Origin: Emcibacter sp048269205 | GTDB taxonomy: Bacteria; Pseudomonadota; Alphaproteobacteria; Sphingomonadales; Emcibacteraceae | Reading direction: 5' to 3' | DNA length: 64,000 bases | NCBI RefSeq assembly: GCF_048269205.1 | Contig: NZ_JBLXJC010000003.1 | Location: 248,001 to 312,000, forward strand | In this document: piece after piece, positions 57,042 through 64,000 of the stretch | Numbering within the stretch: the first letter of the stretch is position 1 | Layout of the letters: every line of letters begins with the position of its first letter | Notes under the pieces: model-generated | Seen by the model: only the letters and a program-made list of their open reading frames with translations | Databases searched by the model: none | What the model was told of the DNA's origin: nothing | Program-made: the position numbers and the translations under genes

Positions 57042-58082
57042 ATGAACAAGACAACCGTTCCGTCGCCCGCCGATGAAATCAACGTTGCGCTGCTTGTATT
57101 ACCCAATACCAGCGCATCCGTATTGTTCTGCCTATATGATGTTCTGATTTCCGTGGGCACCATGTGGACCAAAATCACCCAGGAAGAAACCAATGTCGGC
57201 CAGTGCAATGTGAAAATCGTTTCCCCCGTCACCAAAGGCCTGATGGGTTATGGCAACATCCCCATTCACATCGACTGCGGTTTGAATGCCAATGCCGCAC
57301 CCGATTTAATCATTATTCCCGATATTGTCCTGGAACCGGATTTCGAGCCCGGAGTTGAATGGACCCGGTCTATCGACTGGCTGCAGAGAATGCATGAACA
57401 GGGATCAGTTATCACCACAGTCTGCACTGGGTCCGTCCTGCTCGCCGCCAGCGGATTACTGGATGGAAGGCCCTGCACCTCCCACTGGTCAGTAGCCAAT
57501 ATGATCCGGCAAAACTACCCAAAGGTCATCGTCGAAGAAAATAAAATTATCCAGATTGGCGATCAGGACCACTCTCTGGTGACGGCTGGCGGATCAGCCT
57601 CCTGGGAAGAGCTGGCCCTTTATCTGGTCAGGCGCTATTTCGGCTATGAAGAGGCTTCGCGGATCTGCAAAATGTTCCTTTTGGCCGACAGAAGTGATGG
57701 TCAGCTGCCCTTCATTCCCCTGGTTCCCACCGTTGATCATGAAGATGCGGTAATTTCCGAGTGCCAGCTATGGATCGCTGACCATTATGCCATTGACAAC
57801 CCGGTCTCCCACATGGCCGCCCGGTCAAAACTGAACGAGAGAACTTTCAAACGGCGCTTCAAAAAAGCCACCGGCTACCGGCCGGTGGAATATGTCCAGA
57901 CATTACGGATCGAGGAAGCCAAGCAGCTATTGGAAACGACCAGCGACACCGTCGATGAGGTGGCGCTGAGCGTGGGATATGAGGATTCCGCTTTCTTCCG
58001 GCGGCTATTCCGCCGCCTGGCCGGCATTTCCCCCTCCAAATACCGGCAGAAATTCCAGACCATCCGGCAATTGGGCACCTGA
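57042..58082 (+). CDS. GlxA-type AraC regulator with DJ-1/PfpI domain
   Basis: 346 residues. The N-terminal DJ-1/PfpI-like part includes ITTVCTGSVLLAASGLLDGR, with the conserved nucleophile-elbow Cys, and TSHWSVANMIRQNYP. The C-terminal AraC HTH is VSHMAARSKLNERTFKRRFK and VDEVALSVGYEDSAFFRRLF. GlxA-like proteins control catabolism of amines, betaine or other nitrogen compounds. Divergence from the methyltransferase operon makes that operon the likely target (inference). Its stop is one base from the converging amidase stop. Confidence 0.87.
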   Translation: MNKTTVPSPADEINVALLVLPNTSASVLFCLYDVLISVGTMWTKITQEETNVGQCNVKIVSPVTKGLMGYGNIPIHIDCGLNANAAPDLIIIPDIVLEPDFEPGVEWTRSIDWLQRMHEQGSVITTVCTGSVLLAASGLLDGRPCTSHWSVANMIRQNYPKVIVEENKIIQIGDQDHSLVTAGGSASWEELALYLVRRYFGYEEASRICKMFLLADRSDGQLPFIPLVPTVDHEDAVISECQLWIADHYAIDNPVSHMAARSKLNERTFKRRFKKATGYRPVEYVQTLRIEEAKQLLETTSDTVDEVALSVGYEDSAFFRRLFRRLAGISPSKYRQKFQTIRQLGT

Positions 58083-58083
58083 T

Positions 58084-59493
58084 CTAGAGCTTTGGTGCCG
58101 GCATCGGTTCCAGAACGGCCTCGATTGCGGCCGCCAGGCTTAGCAGCTCACGGTCGCTGCCTTCCGCCCCGTCCAGTTCCATACCGATGGGCAGGCCCGT
58201 GGACGACAGGCCAACAGGCAGGCTGATGCCGGGGATGCCCGCATTACTGCCCGGGTCCGTGTTGCGGATAAAGGTGCCGAAGGTCGGCACCTGCTCCCCG
58301 TTCAGTTCAACCGTTTCGTCATGGCCGATCGGCCGGGCCGTCAGCGGCGTGGTCGGGAACAGCACCGCCGCCACATTATGGACACTGAAATAGTCCCGAT
58401 AGGCCTTTTGAAGGGCCGGACGATGGATTTCAAGAGCGGCCTTATAGGCCTCCTCAGGCATGGCGCCTTCCCCCATCAGCGACAGACTCAGGCCTTTCAC
58501 ATCAGGGCTGCCGATTTCCGCCACCAGTTCTTCAATGGTAATTTCACAGCCCTTGTGGCAGAGATATTTTTCCAGGTCGGGCAGGAATTCATAAAGCACC
58601 ACCGGGAAACTGACCGCCTCGTCCAGCGGGCCGACATCGGGAATATCCGCCTCGATTATTTCGGCACCGTTACTTTTTAGCAGCTCAATGGTTTTTTCCG
58701 CCGCAGCCGCCACATCCGGCTCCAGATTTTCATAGAAATATGTCCGTGGCACGCCAATCCGTACGCCTTTGAGAGACGGAAGGGTCTCGAGCGGTTTTTC
58801 ACCGGTGATCGCCTCATCCACCAGCATGATATCCTCCACCGCCCGGGCGAAGGTGCCGATGGTATCGCGGGTGTGGGAGATGGGAACCACCCCTTCACTG
58901 CCATAGCGGCCGAGTGTGGGCCTGAAGCCGACCACACCGCAGAGCGCCCCGGGAATACGGGCGGAGCCGCCGGTATCGGTGCCGAGGGCCACAGGCACAA
59001 TGCCCGCCGCCACCGCCGCGGCACTGCCGCCGCTGCTGCCGCCGGGGATCATGTCGGTATTATAGGGATTGCGGACCGCACCAAACACCCCATTGTTGGA
59101 GGTAATGCCCATGGCCAGTTCATGCAGGTTGGCCTTGCCGGCAACCAGGGCGCCCTGGTCCACGAGTTTCTGCACCACCGGGGCATTGGCTAAGGGCCGA
59201 TGGTTCTTCAGGGCTGCCGTCCCGCCGCTTGTGGCATAATCTTTTGTATCAATATTGTCCTTGAGGGCGATGGGCAGGCCGAACAGGGCCCCTGAAGCAC
59301 CGCCTTCCTGACGGATACGGTCAGCATTTCGGGCGTCTTCCAGGAGCTTCTCAGGATCGAAGTTGATAAAGACATTCAGTTTTTTCTGCGCTTCGGCACG
59401 CTTGATAATCTGGCGGGCATAGTCTTCAACGCTGAGCTTGCCGTCTCTGATGTACGCCAGAGCCTCCACAGCTGTCAGATCAAGATTGGTCAT
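58084..59493 (-). CDS. Amidase of the amidase-signature family
   Basis: 469 residues. The catalytic triad is present: Lys78 in PIALKDNID, cis-Ser153 in GGSSGGSAAA and nucleophile Ser177 in GTDTGGSARIP, with the 24-residue spacing between the serines seen in other family members. It hydrolyses a C-N amide bond. A GatA role is unlikely because gatB and gatC are absent. It is preceded on the same strand by a TonB receptor gene 91 bases away, with a terminator in between, so it is probably transcribed separately. Confidence 0.88.
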   Translation of the reverse strand: MTNLDLTAVEALAYIRDGKLSVEDYARQIIKRAEAQKKLNVFINFDPEKLLEDARNADRIRQEGGASGALFGLPIALKDNIDTKDYATSGGTAALKNHRPLANAPVVQKLVDQGALVAGKANLHELAMGITSNNGVFGAVRNPYNTDMIPGGSSGGSAAAVAAGIVPVALGTDTGGSARIPGALCGVVGFRPTLGRYGSEGVVPISHTRDTIGTFARAVEDIMLVDEAITGEKPLETLPSLKGVRIGVPRTYFYENLEPDVAAAAEKTIELLKSNGAEIIEADIPDVGPLDEAVSFPVVLYEFLPDLEKYLCHKGCEITIEELVAEIGSPDVKGLSLSLMGEGAMPEEAYKAALEIHRPALQKAYRDYFSVHNVAAVLFPTTPLTARPIGHDETVELNGEQVPTFGTFIRNTDPGSNAGIPGISLPVGLSSTGLPIGMELDGAEGSDRELLSLAAAIEAVLEPMPAPKL

Positions 59494-59536
59494 GGCCGTT
59501 CCTCCCGAATTAGACTTTTAAATTATTGATATGGGC

Positions 59537-59566
59537 AAAAAAAAGTCGGGCACCGAAGTGCCCGAC
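59537..59566 (-). terminator. Rho-independent terminator of the TonB receptor gene
   Basis: Stem GTCGGGCAC/GTGCCCGAC with a 4-base loop; on the minus strand it is followed by eight T. It starts 18 bases after the receptor stop codon. Confidence 0.9.
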
Positions 59567-59584
59567 CATATCATGATAGCGATC

Positions 59585-61846
59585 TTAGTTGAAGCGCCAG
59601 GTAACTGATGCCCCGTACATGGCAGGGTCACCATATACAGCGACATCACCCGGACCCACAATGTAGATGTGGGAGATATACTGCTCGTCGAAGATATTCT
59701 TACCCCAGAGGGCAATTTCCCACTGTTCATCTTCGCTGGTCCAGGACACATTGGCGTCAGAGACACCCCATGCCGGCTGCATAGTGGCGTCAGATACCAC
59801 GTCACCACGCTGATCGCCGGTGTAGCGATAGTCGATGTGATAGGACAGCTGACCACCCCAGGACACATCATGGCTGTAATCAGCCGCAATGTAAAACCGG
59901 TGCTCGGGTGCGCGGGTGAGCGGCTTGGTCTGAATGTCCGGGGTTGCCGGAGGAGTCACGTAATATGCATCGAAGTTGAACTCGGCCTCGGTATGCATGT
60001 AGGAATAGTTACCTGAGATATACAGGCTTTCCACAGGCACCCAGGTGAATTCAGCTTCCACACCATAGATTTCAGCAGAAGCTGCGTTGCGCGTACGGAA
60101 TACGCCAAACGCCTGCCCCGGCAGCGCTCCATCGATCGGGTTACCGAAACGTTGGTACTGCAAGTCGGAATAGTCGGTATAATATGCCGCCAGATTCAGA
60201 CGCAACGTCCCGTCAAACAGGTCAGCTTTTGAACCAACTTCGTAGTTCCAGGCCACTTCCGGCTCCAGCGGAAGCTGCGCAGCGGCAGCGCTTTCCGGTG
60301 CGGCGCCAAAACCACCTGACTTGAAGCCTTTTGACACACTGGCGTAAAGCAACAGATCGTCCGTGGCCTGATAGTCCAGGGTGACCTTCGGCGACAGGTC
60401 TGACCAGGATTCACTGGCCTGGACACCGCCAACTTTGTTCTCAATATCGGTACCAAAGTTGCTGGTAATAATAAATCCGCCAAACGGTCCAGACAGTCCC
60501 GCATTCCAGTTATCGATGGTTTTTTCTTCGTAGGTATAACGAAGACCAACACCGAGTTTCAGTTTTTCTGAAACATTGTAGTTCACATGGGCAAAGGCCG
60601 CGAAACTGTCGGTGGTGTTGTCCTGGCGGTATGACCCGACCCAGTCCAAACCGTCGTCAGCGCTCAGGTTCGGAAGACGGTCGTCCTCATTGAACACCAG
60701 ACGGAAGGTTTCCTGACGATCCGTATTTTCATTCATGTAAAACAGACCGGCCACATAGTCGGCATTGTCGCTGATCGTACCGGCAAAACGGAATTCCTGG
60801 CTATATTGCTTGGTATAGTCATGGATTTCGTCAACAATGTTTCTGCCGGCAGCAGGAGAACCGGTAGAATCCATTTCCCAGTCATTGGCGCTATCACGGT
60901 AAGCTGAGACGGATGTAAGAGTACCAGCTTCCCCGAAATCATGGTCGATTTTCAAACTGACACCATTTGCACTCTTGCGGGCATAACCATCCTGCGGGTT
61001 GGTGGAATGCTTGTAGTCACCGCCGGCCGCAATATGTTCTTCATAAATACCCGGAACCGGGGGATTACTACGGGTCGGAATACGGGCCATGTCGGACTGG
61101 TCCATGTCCATGGTATCGGCACTCAGAGTGATTTCGGTATTTTCACCAGACCACAGCAACTGACCGCGTACACTTTGTACGTTTTCGTCTTTCAGCTTGT
61201 TGCCGGTGATGATGTTCTCAACCCAGCCATCGCGCTGACGGGAGGAGAAGGACACTTTGGCCGCCAGGCTGTCGCTGAGGGGACCGGAAACAACGCCCTG
61301 GAAATCCTGACGATCGTAGTTACCAACGGTCGCTTTCACCTTGGCCCGGAAATCCTGGCTCGGCTTGGTGGAAACCACGTTAATGGCGCCGCCGATGGCG
61401 TTCTTACCATAGAGCGTACCCTGCGGGCCACGCAGAACTTCGATGCGCTCCACATCAAACATTTCGAAGGCCATATTGGAAATACGGCCGAGATATACAT
61501 CATCCAGGAACACGGCGACGGAGTTTTCCGTACCGGCGCCGTCATCGTTGGAGGAAATACCACGCAGGCTGACCACGGCCTGACCCGGCGCGAACGGCGA
61601 GAAGGTCATGCTGGGAATGCGGGTGGCGATATCATCTGCGGAATGGATGTCGGCTTTTTCAATTGAGCTGGCGCTCAGTGCAGTAACAGCCACAGGGACC
61701 TGCTGCAGGTTTTCGGACCGGCGCTGTGCGGTCACGGTAATTTCTTCCAGCATCATCATTGCTTCTTCGGCCAGTGACGGTGTCGCCACGGTCGAACCAA
61801 ATGCCAGTGCTGTCAGAGCTGTAGTCTGTAGTAAACGCTTATACAT
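59585..61846 (-). CDS. TonB-dependent outer-membrane receptor
   Basis: 753 residues with a signal peptide (LLQTTALTALAFGSTVATPS, cleavage near LAEE). The plug has EEITVTAQRRSENLQQVPVA, VVSLRGISSNDDGAG and VLRGPQGTLYGKNAIGGAIN; the barrel ends ASVTWRFN. It is a third, separate receptor type in this window (GISSNDD instead of GIGQTDP). The ligand is unknown. Its upstream region contains a 9-base inverted repeat that could be an operator. Confidence 0.9.
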   Translation of the reverse strand: MYKRLLQTTALTALAFGSTVATPSLAEEAMMMLEEITVTAQRRSENLQQVPVAVTALSASSIEKADIHSADDIATRIPSMTFSPFAPGQAVVSLRGISSNDDGAGTENSVAVFLDDVYLGRISNMAFEMFDVERIEVLRGPQGTLYGKNAIGGAINVVSTKPSQDFRAKVKATVGNYDRQDFQGVVSGPLSDSLAAKVSFSSRQRDGWVENIITGNKLKDENVQSVRGQLLWSGENTEITLSADTMDMDQSDMARIPTRSNPPVPGIYEEHIAAGGDYKHSTNPQDGYARKSANGVSLKIDHDFGEAGTLTSVSAYRDSANDWEMDSTGSPAAGRNIVDEIHDYTKQYSQEFRFAGTISDNADYVAGLFYMNENTDRQETFRLVFNEDDRLPNLSADDGLDWVGSYRQDNTTDSFAAFAHVNYNVSEKLKLGVGLRYTYEEKTIDNWNAGLSGPFGGFIITSNFGTDIENKVGGVQASESWSDLSPKVTLDYQATDDLLLYASVSKGFKSGGFGAAPESAAAAQLPLEPEVAWNYEVGSKADLFDGTLRLNLAAYYTDYSDLQYQRFGNPIDGALPGQAFGVFRTRNAASAEIYGVEAEFTWVPVESLYISGNYSYMHTEAEFNFDAYYVTPPATPDIQTKPLTRAPEHRFYIAADYSHDVSWGGQLSYHIDYRYTGDQRGDVVSDATMQPAWGVSDANVSWTSEDEQWEIALWGKNIFDEQYISHIYIVGPGDVAVYGDPAMYGASVTWRFN

Positions 61847-62451
61847 ATCTTTCTCCCTAATGTTCTTGCGTTTCCAACCTCACGAATATTCCCGTTTTAT
61901 ACTCTCGCTCCTGATTGAAAAACGGAGCATTTATTATGGGAATAAATGAACCATACACTAATGATACAAATTTTAAAATACCTTTATGTTAAATGTATCA
62001 TTTTATACAAAAAACAGATATCGAATTGAAAAACCTGAGATTTTTTTATTACAATCTTCAAATACTGGGAAAAAGATTTAAAAGAGGCTAATAAATTTTG
62101 TCAAATTAGCGCATTTTGCAAGATATTTCTTTTTAAGGGCTCCGCCCTGCCTCCGGCTTCCTGCTCCTGTAACGCTCCAGATCGGGACATTGCTCGCTCT
62201 GTTTGCGCCACCCCGAAATTCTGTAACAGTTTTTTTAATTTTTATGAATTTTTGTGTATATGTTGCTGATGAAACCGGTTTTGGAATCGGGAGCTCTGAG
62301 TTTCCTGACGCGCCAGCCTGACATGTTTTGATCCCCACTTTGCAATATTCTCTTTTTGCACACAAGAATTTATGTAGAATCTAGCTTGCCGGGACATCCT
62401 GAAAACAGGTCGCTCCGGACTGCCGCCGTTATCTACATCCGGAAACCTGAC
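61847..62451. other. AT-rich intergenic region upstream of the TonB receptor and the histidine phosphatase
   Basis: No convincing gene in 605 bases. It holds the leftward receptor promoter, an inverted repeat at 61960-62002, and the rightward promoter of the phosphatase gene. Frames over 62078-62365 and 62242-62952 (minus strand) were judged non-coding because they overlap the phosphatase or have no family features. Confidence 0.5.
61960..62002. repeat. Inverted repeat upstream of the TonB receptor gene
   Basis: Perfect arms AATGATACA (61960-61968) and TGTATCATT (61994-62002), 25 bases apart, about 115-155 bases upstream of the receptor start. The spacing between arm centres is close to three helical turns, as for a dimeric regulator bound to two half-sites. 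Confidence 0.5.
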
Positions 62452-62961
62452 ATGAAAAAAATCCTTATCTTCTCTGTCACAGGCCTTCTCCTGTTCCTGG
62501 CGCACATACTTCCCGCCTGGTCGGACCAGACCATCTATCTGATCCGGCATGCCGAAAAAATATCGGACGGTTCCGCCGATCCGCCGCTTTCCACTGCGGG
62601 ACGACAGCGGGCGGAATGGTATGCCCGATATTTCGCCGGCAAGGAATTGTCCGCTATTTATTCGACCGACCTGAAGCGCACCCGTGAAACTGCGGGCCCT
62701 ACGGCCAGGGCAACCGGACTTGAGATCAAATATTACAGCCCCAGGAACCTGCCGGACTTTGCCAGGGAAATATCCTCTGCAAGCGGGCCTGTTCTTGTGG
62801 TCGGTCACAGCAACACCACCCCTAATCTGGCGGGTTTTCTGACCAACAGGGAAATAGCGGAACTTCACGACGGGCAGTATGACCGGATTTTTGTCGTTTC
62901 GATAAATAAAGAGGGAACTGCCCGCCTGCATGTGGATCTCAGCGATCCGCACACGGACTAG
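62452..62961 (+). CDS. Secreted histidine phosphatase (SixA/phosphoglycerate-mutase-like)
   Basis: 169 residues from the ATG at 62452, which begins a signal peptide (KKILIFSVTGLLLFLAHILP, cleavage near AWS). The catalytic RHAEK (His33 in YLIRHAEK) and the second His in VVGHSNTTPNL are present, together with YSTDLKRTRETA. It should act in the periplasm on a phosphorylated small molecule or protein. It stands alone on the + strand between leftward genes. Confidence 0.85.
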   Translation: MKKILIFSVTGLLLFLAHILPAWSDQTIYLIRHAEKISDGSADPPLSTAGRQRAEWYARYFAGKELSAIYSTDLKRTRETAGPTARATGLEIKYYSPRNLPDFAREISSASGPVLVVGHSNTTPNLAGFLTNREIAELHDGQYDRIFVVSINKEGTARLHVDLSDPHTD

Positions 62962-63006
62962 TTCCCTCTTTCCCCCAAAGGACCCCCAAAGCGTATTCCG
63001 GCAGGC

Positions 63007-63903
63007 TCAGGCCACCTGTTTGCCTGCCAGATATTCCTGGATCATCAGTTCAACATCCCTCGGCACCAGATCAAGAGCCGGCAGTGATTCCGGACGGCCC
63101 TCAAACAGCACCTCGGGCTCCTGGCCTTCATACCAGCCCAGATTTGGCCTGTGCACCTTGTAACCGATCAGTTCCCGCAACTTTTCGGGAAACTCCCGGG
63201 CGACCTCCGGCGGATAGGCCAGATACTGGTTTTCCGCCTGCCTGAGCCATCCGAGACTGTAGCTGATGGTCAGGCCCGTGCGCGCCTTGCGGGAGCGATT
63301 GGCACCACCGCCGTGTTGGGTTGAGCCGAGCCAGATCAGAACAGATCCCGGCTTCATTTCCGCCTGGACCAGTTCCTCCTGCGGCACTTCCCTCTGCACC
63401 GGCTTGAGATGACTGCGCGGCCAGACAACTGTAGCGCCGTTCTCTGCGGTAAACTCATCCAGCGCCCACATGGCGTTGATCATGAATTCACTGCCCGGAT
63501 GCCCCCAGGGAAACATTTCGTCATCCCGGTGCATAAGCTGCTCTTCCTCGCCCGGTTCAATGCGAATAGCCTGGGTCAGGTTGATCTGGAATTTCTCGCA
63601 ATTAGGCCCCAGAATATCTTCCATAATGCCCAGAATCACCGGATGCGTCGCAAGAGCCTGCGATGTGGGCGATTTGGTAAAAACACGCCCCATCCTTTTG
63701 GTCTGAAACCCCCAGAAAAGCCCCTCCGAGTTCGGGGTCTGATGGAAAGACGGTCGAAGTTCCTCGTTAATCTGGTCAATCATCAGCCGGGGAACCAGAT
63801 CCTCGATAATGATATAGCCGTTGTTGCGCAGGCGGGACACATAGTCCATAACCCGTGTGTCATGAGTATTTTTATTCACTTTCGCATTATTTGTCAGAGG
63901 CAT
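63007..63903 (-). CDS. Phytanoyl-CoA dioxygenase-like Fe(II)/2-oxoglutarate enzyme
   Basis: 298 residues of the PhyH family. The iron ligands are His125 and Asp127 in LMHRDDEMFPW and His197 in STQHGGGANRS; the 2-oxoglutarate-binding Arg is in RKARTGLTISY. It hydroxylates an organic substrate with oxygen and 2-oxoglutarate. The substrate is unknown. Its first codons overlap the end of the gene upstream by 17 bases, so the two probably form an operon that continues outside the window. Confidence 0.85.
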   Translation of the reverse strand: MPLTNNAKVNKNTHDTRVMDYVSRLRNNGYIIIEDLVPRLMIDQINEELRPSFHQTPNSEGLFWGFQTKRMGRVFTKSPTSQALATHPVILGIMEDILGPNCEKFQINLTQAIRIEPGEEEQLMHRDDEMFPWGHPGSEFMINAMWALDEFTAENGATVVWPRSHLKPVQREVPQEELVQAEMKPGSVLIWLGSTQHGGGANRSRKARTGLTISYSLGWLRQAENQYLAYPPEVAREFPEKLRELIGYKVHRPNLGWYEGQEPEVLFEGRPESLPALDLVPRDVELMIQEYLAGKQVA

Positions 63904-64000
63904 CTTTCGGCTCCCCCATCAATGCTGGATATTTCAGGGCCAGGTGTGCTCGCTGGCTGTTCATATCTCCCGCCAGTTGAACACAATGTTCCACGAGAAT
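63887..64000 (-). CDS. C-terminal end of an unidentified protein (5' part outside the window)
   Basis: An open frame enters from the right edge and ends with TAA at 63887-63889, giving 37 residues (ILVEHCVQLAGDMNSQRAHL then ALKYPALMGEPKDASDK). The overlap with the PhyH-like start is a normal coupling arrangement. Too little is visible to name a family. Confidence 0.45.
   Translation of the reverse strand: MLVEHCVQLAGDMNSQRAHLALKYPALMGEPKDASDK

Noticed and set aside
58084..59493. GatA subunit of the aminoacyl-tRNA amidotransferase
   Set aside because: The catalytic triad is shared by all amidase-signature enzymes, and no gatB or gatC is nearby; a catabolic amidase is more likely.
62242..62952. 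Minus-strand frame of 236 codons opposite the histidine phosphatase
   Set aside because: The opposite strand encodes a signal peptide and both phosphatase histidines; the minus frame has no family signature.

Overview
The window comes from a moderately GC-rich alphaproteobacterium-like chromosome. The evidence is indirect: many large TonB-dependent receptors of the type common in Sphingomonadales, Caulobacterales and Kordiimonadales/Emcibacterales, a class I polyhydroxyalkanoate synthase, and a protocatechuate 4,5-cleavage (lig) operon. No rRNA, tRNA, CRISPR array, phage or transposase was found. The taxonomic placement is inference only.

Layout. 1-3.7 kb: the 5' part of a soluble triple-PAS chemoreceptor, then a small operon (helical protein, stress-type membrane protein, ZIP metal transporter). 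3.8-7.6 kb: a FecA-like TonB receptor and an aldehyde dehydrogenase. 7.7-14.4 kb: an unusual cluster on two divergent arms. One arm holds a small Fn3-like membrane protein, a sodium:solute symporter, an unannotated 39-residue membrane protein, an aspartate-carbamoyltransferase-like enzyme and a glutamine-dependent asparagine-synthase-like enzyme. The other arm is an N-carbamoyl-amino-acid/allantoate hydrolase. 14.4-19.2 kb: a Pat-like NDP-forming acyl-CoA synthetase/GNAT fusion and phaC.

19.3-31 kb is a hydroxycinnamate (ferulate/p-coumarate) locus: two paralogous TonB receptors flank an aromatic-acid MFS transporter, an acyl-CoA ligase (fcs), a hydroxycinnamoyl-CoA hydratase/lyase (ech), a MarR regulator and a vanillin/4-hydroxybenzaldehyde dehydrogenase (vdh). 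A repeated operator-like palindrome, GYTAT-N5-ATARC, lies before four of these transcription units. 31-35.4 kb: a tripartite ABC export system. 35.5-42.1 kb: a catabolic-looking cluster of unknown substrate (flavin monooxygenase, MarR-like regulator, Tat-exported subunit, Fe-S GMC dehydrogenase, TonB receptor).

42.4-53.9 kb: a nine-gene protocatechuate 4,5-cleavage operon (ligK-U-dehydrogenase-J-I-A-B-C-aldo/keto reductase), a LysR-type regulator with two HTH domains, then pobA and an AraC-type pobR. With the ferulate locus this gives a complete route from p-coumarate through 4-hydroxybenzoate and protocatechuate to pyruvate and oxaloacetate. For ferulate the vanillate O-demethylase is missing from the window.

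54-64 kb: an operon with an alpha/beta hydrolase, an MddA/NnrU-like membrane methyltransferase and a winged-helix SAM methyltransferase, divergent from a GlxA-type regulator; then an amidase, another TonB receptor, a secreted histidine phosphatase, a phytanoyl-CoA-dioxygenase-like protein and the end of a further gene.

The best candidate for an undescribed system is the carbamoyl/amide cluster at 7.7-14.4 kb. Its carbamoyltransferase keeps the carbamoyl-phosphate site but appears to have lost the residues that bind aspartate.
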